From Rapana venosa (lineage: Eukaryota; Mollusca; Gastropoda; Neogastropoda; Muricidae), in contig CM054134.1 in the NCBI GenBank assembly GCA_028751875.1, positions 69,484,526 to 69,548,525 on the forward strand: DNA of 64,000 nucleotides. Reading direction: 5' to 3'. The position numbers were made by a program, and so were the translations under genes. Shown here in pieces: positions 43,152-54,546 of this stretch. Within the stretch, counting starts at the first letter, position 1; every line of letters starts with the position of its first letter. The notes beneath the pieces were generated by a model. It worked only from the letters and a program-made list of their open reading frames with translations. It did no database searches and was not told where the DNA came from.

Positions 43152-43500
43152 GGGGACGGGATAGCCTAGTGGTTAGAACATTGCGCTTGCAATCTGACGA
43201 CCCGGGTTTGATTCCGGTTAAAGGGGATATTTTCCCCTGGAGTTAACATCGGTGTGGACTTCACTCTCCCTTAAAGTCCTTCGGATGAGACTATAAACTG
43301 AGGCCCCGTGTGCGAACACACGCAGAACATCTTGCGTGCACGTTAAATCCTGTTCCGCTTTTCGTAAGAGTAGGCCATTGTGTGCTGGTGGGAACAGGTG
43401 ACAAAATTGACAAAACTACACGGGGACCGGATGTAAAAATAAAAAAAGCACACGGGTGCTTATTCCATTATCCTCGATAGAAAAGAATAAAATAAATAAA
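43152..43500 (+). mobile_element. SINE family A, full-length, head abutting (CA)n
   Basis: (CA)n (43081-43151) is followed directly by 'AGGGGACGGGATAGCCTAGT'. The B box is 'GGGTTTGATTCCGG'. The 3' end is 'CATTATCCTCGATAGAAAAG' with an (AATA)n tail. Confidence 0.93.
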
Positions 43501-43970
43501 TAAACACAAACACTCACACACACTGACACAGGTCACATCACTCAGACTCCCAGACACACAAACACAACTGTGACAACCCACATCACTCACAAACATGCAC
43601 ATGCACACACACAAACAACTCACATCACTCACAAACATGCACATGTAAACACACAAACAACTCACATCACTCGCACACATACACACACACACACACTGTG
43701 ATAATCTTTAGTACAGGACACACACACACACACAGTGACACACACACATGCACACATGTGCGCACACTCACACACATGCACACACACATGCAGACACACA
43801 CACACACACAGACGCACACACACACACAGTGTGGACACACATGACTTACACTCTGTAGTGTTGTGGTTGGGTGTAGGTAATGAGACTTGTGCACATGGGG
43901 GACAGATTGACTCAGTGAGTCAGTCTGAGTGAGTGAGTAAGAGAGTGAGTGTATCAAAGTGTGTGTGTAT

Positions 43971-44010
<40 letters not shown>

Positions 44011-44350
44011 CTTGCTGATACACACACATCACACACATTATTGACTCTATAGTGACAACTGACATAAGTACACAGTGACATACAATATATATATATATAC
44101 TAAAGAATGCATAATGGCATCATCATTGACTCATACAAACATAGTGACAACTGACATAAATGCACAGTGACATAGACACTAAAGAATGCATAATAGCGTG
44201 CTCACAGTCACAGACACACACTGACATAGACACATAGACACAGGCACACATACACACACATACACACATTCACACATGTAATGATGTATACACATAGACA
44301 CACACACACTTGTAATTTATTTATAATTATAGTTATATATTTTTATTTAT
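43501..44350. repeat. CA/GT-rich region with a degenerate tandem repeat
   Basis: Degenerate (CA)n carries recurring 'CTCACATCACTC' and 'ACAAACATGCACATG' units (43570-43680), followed by GT tracts (43953-44006). The phrase 'GTGACAACTGACATAA' occurs twice, near 44053 and 44147. No gene. Confidence 0.85.
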
Positions 44351-44355
44351 TTATA

Positions 44356-44748
44356 CCACTTTTAAGTCACAAGATTTCTCTGCGTGAAATTCGGGCTGCT
44401 CTTCTTGGGGAGAGCGTGTCGCAACAAGAGCAGCGCCACCCTTTTTCTTTTTTTGTCAGCAACTGTATTTGTTTTCCTTATCACATCAGAGTGGCTTTTT
44501 TCTACAGAATTTTGCCAGGGACAACTCTCTTGTTGCCCTGGTTCTTTTACGTGTGCTGAATAATTATGTGTAACACACAGGACCTTGGTTTATTGACTCA
44601 TCTGAAAGACTAGCACCCAGACCACCACTCATGATCTAATGGATGGGGGACAAGTTTTGGGTCCAAACAGGATTCAAACCACCGCACTCTTCTGACCCGG
44701 ACTTTTTGCTTTCTAGGCAGGCGCGTTACCTCAAGACCACCAATCCAC
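44356..44748 (-). mobile_element. SINE family C, full-length
   Basis: On the minus strand the head contains 'GGTCTTGAGGTAACGCGCC' and 'GGTTTGAATCCTG'. The middle contains 'AAAAGAACCAGGGCAACAAG' and 'CCTGGCAAAATTCTGTAG'. The 3' block is 'AGCAGCCCGAATTTCACGCA'. A CA-rich tract with a 24-nt C-run (44900-44923) follows. Confidence 0.92.
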
Positions 44749-44906
44749 ACACACAGACACACAGTGACACACACACACACACACACGTTGCATAACTACT
44801 GACCTAGACACACATATTACACACATGCACATGCATACACGCATGTACACATGCACATACACATGCACATATGCACACACACAGTGACACACCACATTAC
44901 CCCCCC

Positions 44907-44937
<31 letters not shown>

Positions 44938-44999
44938 ACAACCACCACATGCTCATGTTGATGTCTTTATCATATGTATACTTTTTTTAAAAAAAGAAA

Positions 45000-45970
45000 A
45001 AAAAAATGCAACCTTGAAAGTGAAACGGGGTACTAAGACTAAGAGGGTACTAAGGGTACTAAGACACTAACTGTAACTAGTGTCAGACTAAGAGTTATAA
45101 TGCTATATGTGGTGTGTGTGGGGGGGGGGGGGGGGGGGGGGGACCCCAAAAAATTAGTTTGATGTCACTGCAGGATCAGATTTCATCTATTCTTGGAATT
45201 TTATGGCATTGCTGTTCTTTTGAAAGAAAGCAAGTTCTATAGAAAAACCACATATTAACAGTAGTAGTAAAGTTCCTGAACTAAATTGCTTCAATATGCC
45301 TTGCTAAGTAAAGTATACTTCTAGTTATATAGTTCACTGTTCATTGTTCATTTAATCATAAGTTTCATTTACTTTACTGAATGAAAGAAAGTTTCATTGG
45401 TAACAGTGATTGAGCTTACGCTGATACAGTTATTTACTTTTGAAAAATTAAGCCAGTTATACATAAAACTAAAAGGTGATTTTACAAAATTATTTGCCTT
45501 TTTTCTCTGTCTAAGGCATGATAACTTATTTGAATTTGATTATCTAAATATTGTCTGACCACATATATACCATATTATTATTAATCTTATGGGAAATGAA
45601 ATTCTCAGTAAATTATAATTGCTCACTGACTCATTTACTTTTGGAAGTGTATAGATCTTGATAAGTAACTTATAGCAAAGAAACATGTAAACAAACAACT
45701 GGGCTCTTTTAAACCTCAAGACAAAATTGTTCCTTTCATTTTGTATTTATTAATATATTGAGCAACAGTATTCTATTACTTACTCAGTGTAATGGAAGTT
45801 GGTAAATGGATACTGTTTAGTTGTTTGAGTAAACTTGTTTTTGACTTAAAATATGTTTTTGTTGACTTCAAAGCCTAACTTTAAAAGTGAGTACAGCCAA
45901 TAGTTCATTTTTCAAAGTTTCATTTTTCAAAGTTTATCTGTTATAAAGACATTTTCTTATTGCCTTGCAG
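45000..45970. other. AT-rich unique sequence, no gene recognised
   Basis: Apart from a 23-nt G-run (45120-45142) this is low-repeat AT-rich sequence without a supported exon. It could be an intron of a gene starting upstream. Confidence 0.6.
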
Positions 45971-46051
45971 GCTGTATCATTTACTGTTAAGAGTTTACCT
46001 CCTATTCAGAAGCTGCAGTTTCCCACCCCTTGTAAAAGTTTGAGAAACTAA
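45971..46051 (+). CDS. Candidate terminal exon of a small secreted peptide
   Basis: The acceptor 'TTATTGCCTTGCAG' (AG at 45969-45970) is strong. The phase-0 frame encodes 26 residues starting AVSFTVKSLPP and ending PCKSLRN, then TAA at 46049-46051. Joined to 42024-42089 it would give a 48-residue preproprotein with a single cysteine in the mature part. An AATAAA lies 32 nt after the stop. All of this could be coincidence; no homology is recognised. Confidence 0.22.
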   Translation, partial: AVSFTVKSLPPIQKLQFPTPCKSLRN

Positions 46052-46082
46052 GATTTACATGGTCACCATTGCCCTCAGGCAC

Positions 46083-46088
46083 AATAAA
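46083..46088 (+). terminator. Candidate poly(A) signal
   Basis: AATAAA in 'GGCACAATAAAGGTCCC', 32 nt after the candidate stop at 46049-46051. Confidence 0.3.
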
Positions 46089-46099
46089 GGTCCCTGGCA

Positions 46100-47980
46100 A
46101 TTGAGAAATGTGACAGCTCAGACAAAACTGTGAAATCAAAGTTGATTATTCTTTAAAATCTTCCCTTCACTACAGTGGTTTGCGAGTCTATGAAGTTGAA
46201 CTGTGTGCTGACAAGTGGAAAAGTTAAACACAGGCTGTAGAGCGCACTGGTAACGAAATGTTAGATAGTGAGAGGAAATTTAGTGTTTACTTGAATTTGA
46301 AACTTATGACTCATTACCCATTACACTTGCAGTTCCATATGATGAAAACCTCATGAACATATCCAGTGTGCATTGCTGCCCATGGGTGTAGTATGCCTGA
46401 ATGATCCTGGATCCCACACTGCAGGAGGATATACTGCCAAGATCATTCAATTAAATGCAGAGCGGCAAGAATTTTTGTTCTACATGGATGCTGCAACATC
46501 TGTCACTAACATGCTTTGGGCAAACTATTGGCCCACATTTGAGCAGCTGTCAAAACTAAGTTCACACTAACTTGTGCTTGTCACTGTCAGCTGTCCTGAT
46601 TCGAAGCATAACCACAGAAAGTTGTTCAAAGGAGAACCTTTGAACAGATCATTTTGTCAGATGAGAAAGGAACCACATCACCACCTTTCTCAGGGATGTT
46701 CAGCGGTGGAGCATTTCTAGCGGTTGTGGTGTCACCTCAGTTCCTTCTTCACCGAGAACCTTTGTGAGGAATTTGTGAGCTCTTTTAGCCCTGGTATGGT
46801 AATTCCCTTCCTCACACTGCCTGCAGGGAGAATAAAAATTGTCTCTTGTCTAAAGGCTGTGTCGGCTGGGGTTTATTATGTATCATCAGATTGCAAGTCA
46901 GGTGTAGTGTAACTGCAGTCCTGAAACACAAGCGAGGTGCAGCAGAGGTGGGGTTTTTTTGTTTTTTGGAGGGTTCTTTTTCTCTGGTGTACCCAAGTCC
47001 AGGTATCTGCCCCCACACCCCACTCCTACATACTGTCAAGCATGTTCAGTGACCAGGATCACAATTTACTTGTTAATTTGAATGCTGTTTAAAAGTTTCA
47101 GGGTGATTTTCTATGTCTGCATCCTTCCTTTGTGTAGTGCATGTAAGTGCACGTGCATGCTTTTAAGGGAGAGAAAAAAAAGAGGGGAGTTACACTAAAT
47201 TGTGTTAGTTAACATCTGGAAAAATTGTGTTTATGGTATTTCATTTTCTTTAAGTTTTGTTTTGAACAAAATGTGCTCATTAAAAGTTTGTGCCTTCAGT
47301 GACTGTTTCCAGCAGAGATTTAGATGGGGTGGATAGAGACTTGGTGTGTGGTCAAGAGAGGTCTGTTTTTCACTTTTGTCATGGTCCAGATCTTCTTGGG
47401 TGAAAGTATTGTAGTTTGTTCTGCATCAGTACTTGGCTGTCTATGTTAAGACCTTTCTGTTTGTGCAAATTGCATTTTAAAAAGTACTTAATGTCAGCCA
47501 TAACAGCTATATCTGGCCTATTCTTCTGCAATTAAATTTTTTTTTTAAATTATCATATGGGCAGGATCAAGATGTTGTGCATGCCTTCCCTCTTGGGACA
47601 TGGGTGACAAATTTTTTTTCTGAGGGGCTTTGAAGGGAAATGGGATTAAATTTAAAACCCATGTTAAACCCTGGGGAAATTCTCCAACAGAAGGCACAGC
47701 TGAGACTCTCATGCCCTAACTTTACTTTGGACAGGATTGTTTGATAGTTGTTGCCTCAAGATCAAGGCTTACATGAATAAAGCATCTTTGTTAGTACTAC
47801 ATTCCCAAATGCATTTACATAATTCATTCTTCATACACACACACGCGCGCGCGCGCGCACACACAAACGTTCATACGAAAGTCTGCGTAGTTTTATAGTC
47901 AAGACCGAGCAAGTTGTACACACAAGGTCTGCGTACTGGAATATAAAATTTCCCTTTGATCCTTGTATCGAATAGCACGT
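46100..47980. other. Intergenic sequence, no gene recognised
   Basis: It includes a short unrecognised ORF (46346-46570), a fragment 'TTACATGAATAAAGCATCT' near 47770 that also occurs near 26572, and a (GC)n/(CA)n tract at 47834-47864. No repeat family fills the rest. Confidence 0.6.
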
Positions 47981-47989
47981 TTTCTTTTG

Positions 47990-48129
47990 ATCTTTCTACC
48001 GTAAAGAAGCGCGTTTTAGTGCCTCTATGCTTGTCTGTCATTCTCTCCCCGAGAGAGAGAGAGAGAGAGAGAATTCGTGGAGCGCACTGAAGTGTTTTGG
48101 TGTGTAGTGTGTTGGAAGCGAGCGCCACC
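47990..48129 (+). promoter_or_regulatory. Axin: Candidate Axin promoter
   Basis: CpG-containing, low-repeat sequence with a GAGA tract (48051-48071) lies just before a GC-rich segment with the YY1-like 'AATGGCGGCAG' (about 48148-48158). YY1-type ATGGCGGC motifs are usually just downstream of transcription starts. The nearest good donor is at 48235, and the next plus-strand exon is the Axin exon 3.5 kb downstream. The start site is estimated at about 48130. Confidence 0.45.
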
Positions 48130-48235
48130 TACGACCAAGTGTCTGTAATGGCGGCAGCTCTGCCTTGAGCATTGCTTTCACCCGGAGTACTTTCCATCAG
48201 CCTGGCGGAGAAAATGGTGCACCTTTTCGTCCCAG
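48130..48235 (+). other. Axin: Candidate non-coding first exon of Axin
   Basis: It ends at CCCAG|GTATGC (48235/48236), a good donor. It has two short ATG starts: ATGGCGGCAGCTCTGCCTTGA-type (six codons, then stop) and one at 48214 that runs to the donor. Neither can join the Axin frame through the acceptor at 51764, because stops intervene. The exon would therefore be 5' UTR with upstream ORFs. The exact 5' end is unknown. Confidence 0.45.
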
Positions 48236-50686
48236 GTATGCAAAAAGTGTGCTCCGTGCGGACTGAGAGATTCGGAGCTTTCATCTGAATCAGCATTTTT
48301 TGTAGAGGAACATGGAAAATTCTATCAGAATACCTTCATGCATGGTTGATCGCAAACTCGCTTCTCGGTCGCGATGCGAGCCCTGTGTTGGGAGTTCTTA
48401 AAAAAAGAAAGAAAAAGAAAAAAGGCAAAAAGAAAAGAGGGGGGAAATGTTTGTTGTTCATCATGCATTAAAACACATTGCTTTTAAACTCCAACTGCTA
48501 TATATGCAAAGAAATTCCTAGTAGTTTATTCAGGGTGATAATAGAAATCGGAACATAGCTAGTTCTTCGGTTAGAGCAAGTGTGTGATTTTTAATTTTAC
48601 CCGACTTGGCCAAAAGCGCTCGATAATTTAGAGGTCAGAGGCCATCTTGGATACCGAACCGAGCTGATTTTTAGGATTTCCACTTGGTTTCAGTGAGAGA
48701 TAACGCGCCCTCATAAGTTTTTATGCAACTTAGATACAGGAAAAATGGATGAGAACCCCAGGGCAGTTGATAAATGTAGAGATAGAAGGGAATGCAGCCA
48801 CTTTCACTCGCAAGAGAGCATCAAGAATTTAAGACTCTTGTACCATACAAAAGGGGGCTGTTCATCTCATATCATTGTTTTGCATAGCTACTGATACAGG
48901 ATCAGATGTGAGTTGTGTAGCAACTGACTTCTCATTTGATTGAAATAGGTAAACAGATCCATGAATGAAACAGGCTGGAAGTAACCTAGTGAGTGCACAA
49001 GCACCACATATCACCTTATCAGAGTATGTGAATGAAATAATTGAAAGTGCATTACTGTACAACTACAAGTATTGCCATTACTGGGGGGGGGGGGGGGGGG
49101 GGGGGGGGGAGGAAGCAGTTAAGAAAGTGTTTTTCTCAGACTGATCTTCCATAATCCTATTTTATTTTATTTCTCTACATGTGTTTTGTAAACAAGCAAT
49201 TTCTACTTTCTCATGCTGTGTTGGTGAGAGGATCTTAGTTCTTTTGTTGTTGACCAAGTTTCATTGTATTGCATTGTGTTATTTTTGTTACCTTATATTG
49301 CACTGTATGAAGCACAATGACAAGTTGTGTGTTTTTTTAAACAACTGTAGACAGTGCTGTGGTCTAGTCTGTAGATCAGAAGAAATGTTTGCCCTCTTTG
49401 AAAGTTGTCTTTCTTATTCTTTCATTCAGTCACCCATTTGTGGTTTAAAAATCATATTTCCATGTGTTGATCAATTTCAGCTTGCAATAGCAAATTATCC
49501 CACCTCAACCAAAGCACTGCTTTCATGAATCACACCACCCCTCATCCCACCCCTTTGCTCCACCTTATTCTTTAATGGCTTATGAGATATTACTATTAGA
49601 TTTATAATATAATATCAATCTTACTTTTTTGCTTAGACTCCAAATGTACTACACATCTTACTTAAGCTGTTGACTTTTGTTTAAAGGGGGGGGGGGGGGG
49701 GGGGGGATATGTTATAGAGATAACATTTTATTGATTGATGACAAAACTAAATGTTCAAATTTTGGGGGTTATTATGTTTTATTGGTGTTTTAAAAAAAAA
49801 GTAGTCTTGATTGCAAGCATCACATAATATGAATAAAAAGGTTCATTTTTGTTGTTGCATGTTAGTTGTTACCCAGCATACACACTGGGGTGGGGGGGGG
49901 GGGGGGGGGGGGGGCATCCACACTCTACTTGTCCTACCTTGGAATTGCACTTGCAATGAGATCGAAAGTACACACTGGATAAATGTTTTCAAGTATTTTG
50001 TTACTTAGGCAGCCATACTCTGACTTATGAGGATTTAAAAAAACCAAACTCTTTTAGAGTGCAGGTTAAATGTTAAGAACTTTTCATGGCTGAAGACATC
50101 TCAACATGATATTTGACAACATAATGCCAACATCTTTTTATTAATGCCTTGGGCTTGGCACTTCAATCCAATCCAGTCCTATTGTTCATAGCCTTGCGGA
50201 CCACAGAAGCCGTATCAGGGCTGTCACCTCGTCAACTTTTAAATCTGGCACTTAATATTACTAACAAAGCTTTTGGCCTGGGCCAGGAAAAAGTGTTGTT
50301 AAATCATTTTCAAGCTTGTAATTGTATCATGTACATGTATACAGTATAGAAGTAGAACACAATAGTTGAGAGTAAGTAATTAATGCTAAAAAAAGATTGA
50401 CAGCAATGTGTTAAGAAACAAAACGAAAACAAAAGCAGAACATTTTAACTAGGACAGTTGACAGATTAAAAGAAAAATTATTCATTTAATTAATAAATAG
50501 TAATGCAGGCCATAGTAAATTGTTATAAATAATAGACACAGAATGAAACAGTGACACACACACTAGTATTAGTAGTAATGTTTACAAAATAGTAAACAGT
50601 GACAAAAACACATGCGACACACACTGATACCGACATCTAAAGGCGCATGTGTGTACACACACATGCACGCACGCACACACGTGCGT

Positions 50687-50725
<39 letters not shown>

Positions 50726-51764
50726 CAGTTACACAGAGAGTGACACACACAAAACGCAGAGTGAGAATGAGACCATTTCTTTCTGCCATTATCAAGGAAG
50801 CATCCTTTCTGTATACTAAGTGAAATATTCAGACAGGTGAAGCTTGAAGAAATGTTTTTGCTGTTTTTATTTATTGACCTAACCATTTTAACATTACGTC
50901 ATTAGTGAATAAAAACCAAACATGGATTCAAAACTAATCATAAATATTTTTTTTAGTTGACCATTAACAGTTTTCAGAGTAAGATGGAGGATAAATTGGG
51001 ATTAAAAGGTTTCAAAAGTTATCAAAAATAAAAGAGGGGGAAAAGCCAAGCTGGAGAGTTAGAGCTGAAATTAGAGGAACACTCGGAACAGCAAGACCAC
51101 TTTTCTCCAAATTCCTCTTCCTCTCAGTCACAGTGCTGCCCTGCCCCCTGTGGCTAGGCTCAAGTCACCCCTCCTTTTTATGCTCGGGTCAAAGAGTCCA
51201 AGTTCTTTCAAGTGGGAGGATGCGTTTGTACAGGCAGGAAGGTGCAGAGGGCTAAGAACATGTGTCAGTTGTGGGGATTATCATGGTTGCCCTCTTTGAT
51301 TTGGTGGAGCTTTGAAGTTTAGGATTCTCAGAGCTGTTCAGTTTCAGACAGGCTTTGAAGTGATGACTCAAACTATGAGCCTTAAACTTGCTTTTAAAAG
51401 TTGACTTCCTCATCATCAGGGTGTGGTGTGTGTGTGTGTGTGTGTGTGCATGTGTGTGTGTGTGTGTTGTCAAATTCTTTGTCTTCTTGTACTATCACAT
51501 TCACTTTGACTAAGACAAACCCAGGTGTGCCTTTTCTTAGTTGATATTGTAAATGGTATAATTTGTAACTAAATTATGTTTTTAAAAGCAATGTATTTAA
51601 CAAGTTACAATGCATTCTATCTTTAAATTATGATTTTTAATCAGTATAAATTGTGTGATGGAATTTTTTTTTTTGGGGGGGGGAGGGGGGATAACCAGAT
51701 TTTTTTCTTATGTAAAGCATTATACTATAATTAAGATAATATAGAGAAATTACTTTTCTTGCAG
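48236..51764 (+). other. Axin: Putative Axin intron 1
   Basis: About 3.5 kb of low-repeat, AT-rich sequence. It has poly-G runs at 49083-49109 (27), 49686-49706 (21) and 49892-49914 (23), a family L repeat at 50165-50250, and CA or GT tracts at 50660-50720 and 51423-51467. The acceptor is TTTTCTTGCAG at 51764. Confidence 0.5.
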
Positions 51765-51936
51765 ACTTCGAGAGAAAACCAATAATATTTTATTCTTCCA
51801 GTTCCAGCCCAAAACAGATCAAACAAAACCAACTCATATCGGGTTTGTGTTAAATGTTACAGGCCAGGTTGCAACTCGGACGGCAGCAATGACTCAGCAG
51901 CGATGAGGAGACAATGGCAGAGTTGCAGCCCAGACA
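51765..51936 (+). promoter_or_regulatory. Axin: Axin 5' UTR with three upstream AUGs
   Basis: A good acceptor precedes 51765. Upstream ATGs: 51889 (six codons, stop 51904-51906), 51903 (stop downstream of and overlapping the Axin start) and 51914 (MAELQPRQ, whose stop overlaps the Axin start as ATGA at 51937-51940). The TGA at 51904-51906 is also in the Axin frame, so ATG 51937 is the first possible in-frame start. Confidence 0.6.
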
Positions 51937-52904
51937 ATGACATCCAAGGTTTTCGAATTTCTCAATGATTCGGGGGGAAACAATTTTACAGAAACTTCAG
52001 CACGTCCGCCTGTAATAGGGGAGGAAAATGAGCTCCAGTCCAATGGAGGTATGTCCACTCGCAGTAGCGGATCACATCGAAGCAATAAATCTCATTCTTC
52101 ATCTAAAAGTACGACGTCCAACAAGGGTGAAGTGACACACTCCCCTGCTGCCACACCTCGCAAGTCCAACCTGGAGAAAGGGGAGATTGCTAACATCACT
52201 CACACTCCAGGTTTTGATGGTGAGGATGTGGAGGCACCTCTCGGATTTGAGCCCGAGGGGAGCGCCGCCAACTCTCCACCATATTCTGAAAACAGCACTC
52301 CACCGCATCTGAAGTGGGCTGAAAACTTGACTCATCTTCTGACGGATAGAGAGGGTGTGGCACTGTTCAAGGATTTCCTTGAGCTAGAACAAGGCGGGTC
52401 TGATGAGCTTCAATTCTGGTTTGCCTGTCAGGGCTTGAAAAGGAAGGCAGATAGTGATTCAGGTGATGTGTCCAATATTGTCAAAGTGATTTTCAAAACC
52501 TATGTTCGTTTTGATAAAGTGAAGTGCATCTCCAAGGATACCAAAAAGGAAATAGTTGACCGACTTGGTCAGAAATCAAAAGTGGACCCCTGTGTTTTTG
52601 ATGAAGCTCAGACAGAGGTGGAAACGTATCTTCGAGATGTGTCCTACCCAGCTTTCCTCAACTCTGACCTGTATGTGCAATATGTTAACAATTATGCAGA
52701 TTCTCCCAAATCAAGTCATTCGAGTGGGTCGAACTCTGCAAGGCCAGTTTCTCAGACTGGATTATTACCTGTGCTTCATGAGGATAAAGAACTGGGTGCC
52801 GAGGAGTTTATGTCCAGTGTTGGAGTACCTCCTTCTGCAAGCAAAATCCCAAGTGGACGGCGTAGTGACTTACACTCTTCCAAACGCACTGAAACTGTTA
52901 TGGG
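51937..52904 (+). CDS. Axin: Axin, first coding exon: tankyrase-binding motif and RGS domain
   Basis: Axin is the limiting scaffold of the cytoplasmic beta-catenin destruction complex. It binds APC through its RGS domain, and GSK3, beta-catenin and PP2A farther on, and it oligomerises through DIX. The exon encodes residues 1-322 plus two bases of codon 323. Residues 20-30 (TSARPPVIGEE) correspond to the vertebrate tankyrase-binding segment: R23-P-P-V-I-G28 fits R-x-x-x-x-G. Residues 35-65 are a Ser/Lys-rich insert. 'AATPRKSNL' (71-79) and 'LGFEPEGSA' (102-110) are further family blocks. The RGS domain spans about 131-253, with 'LQFWFACQGL' (158-167) and 'FDEAQTEVETYLRD' (221-234). A phosphorylatable Ser-rich tail follows. 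The donor GG|GTAAGT at 52904/52905 is phase 2, and a stop lies just past it. As in vertebrates, one large exon carries the start through the RGS. Confidence 0.97.
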
Positions 52905-54076
52905 GTAAGTATTGTGAAATATATAGTAATAGTATTAATTTGTCACTGTATCAGTTTTTGTGAGCACAGGTATTGTATTGTTAATGTTATCATTAGAAGT
53001 ACAATATTTTATAAAATTTATGGCCATATTGATTGAGAGATCATGTTTGAAATAAGTGATACTGTTCCTAGAGAGAGGGCATTGTCACAATTGCAGCACC
53101 CACTTCTGCCCTCCTGTCATCTTTTGAGTTGCTTCAGGCTATGTTATGCTTGTTTACTTGTTTTGACGTGTAAGAGTGGTTCTGGGGTTGCAGAGCTTCC
53201 TCCAAGCACATCATCAGTGAAACATTTTCAGAGTGATAAAGACCTCTTTGGACTTCAAGGACAAGCAGAATGAGATTGGCAGTTTTTTTGGTTAAATGTT
53301 AAAAATATTTTCAATTAATTTATTCAATTAAAAAAAATCTACAGAATTTTGTCAAGGACAACTCTTCTGTTGCCTTATTTGTTTTGTGCATTCAAATTTT
53401 AATAAACATTGCACATGGGCTTATCACTGTATCAGTGTCAGTATTACTGAGAATGTTGATCGATATTATCTGTGTTTTTCATTGTGTCAAAATCTGATGA
53501 CTGATGATGTGATGTGCTCATTTAGTTTAGAGATTCATCATTCATGGAAGAGTTGTAGGATAGGGTTAGGTCACCATCCCAGGGTGGGCTTCTGAGTTCT
53601 CACTCAGTCTGGTTCCAAGACCAAGTAGATTTGTTGTTGTTGGCTGTAGTGAGCTCAGAAGGCATAAAACATAGAACATTTGATACATGCTTGAACAGAA
53701 CTGGTATGACTTTTGAGTGAGTGGCACTATACAATAGCACTTTAGCAGTGCAGAGCTTAAAAACCTGTGTATGACAATGATTTAGTTTTCAATGGAAGCA
53801 GATTGTAAACTACGATCCGACTTGGAGGCTCAGGGTTCTCCTGTTGCAACCCCCCTTTTTGCTTTTTCTTATTGAAATAAGCACAAGCTTTCCTGTTTAG
53901 TTACTTTGCTAGCTACATCATTGAGTCACAGCACTGAAATCAAGTGTCTTGGGCAAGATAACCTTGAACAACTATTTGTCTTCAGGTTGTAGATTGCATG
54001 CTAGATATGATGAACTTTACAAGTGTCATCCATGCCACCTTAGCTGGCCTGCTCTTCTGTAGAACATGATATATAG

Positions 54077-54546
54077 CAGGGATCGACATTAAGCATTGCC
54101 TGACTGCCTGGGGCAACTGAATCGCCGATTTGGGCAAGTGAAGTTCACAGTAAACTTGCCCGACTGGGCAAGTTAAAATTTTGACAAGCAACCCTTGCTT
54201 TTCTCTTCCCTGACGATTATCTTATGCTCGACACTGACTGTTCAAGTTTAGAGCAGACGATCTTTTGATCTTTTCTTTTCTTGACTCAGCAAAGTTTGCG
54301 CGCAGACCTATTCTGAGTCAGCACAGGCACAGCGCAGTGCCAGAGCAGACAATCGTTTCCTGTATAGGCCTAAGCTTATCACAGAAAAGGAATGGTACCA
54401 TTCCCTTTATATTTTTATAAGTTCAGTTTTGATACACATGATTTTAGTGAGGTTATGTGGGAAAGTGCAAAACCCATTCAGGCAAGTGATTTTTCCTGTG
54501 ACTTGTCTGACTGGGCAAGTGGAAAAAAAGTTAATATTGATCCCTG
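54077..54546. mobile_element. 470-bp non-autonomous element with terminal inverted repeats, TATAG flanks
   Basis: The left end CAGGGATCGACATTAA and the right end TTAATATTGATCCCTG are inverted repeats (14 of 16 match). TATAG occurs immediately outside both ends (54072-54076 and 54547-54551). It contains internal near-palindromic units such as 'CTTGCCCGACTGGGCAAGT' and a diverged 'CTTGTCTGACTGGGCAAGT'. It encodes no transposase, so it is MITE-like. CAGGG ends are common in hAT elements, but those make 8-bp duplications, so I leave the superfamily open. Confidence 0.85.

Noticed and set aside
46346..46570. 75-codon ORF (around 'CLNDPGSHTAGGYTAKIIQL')
   Set aside because: No splice sites, no recognised family and no supporting signal; kept only as intergenic sequence.
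48147..48167. ATGGCGGCAGCTCTG start as the Axin initiator
   Set aside because: It reaches a stop after six codons and cannot be joined in frame to the Axin exon; interpreted as a uORF and YY1-like motif.
49181..49528. 115-codon ORF in putative Axin intron 1
   Set aside because: Cys/Phe/Leu-rich composition typical of AT-rich intron; no splice borders or motif.
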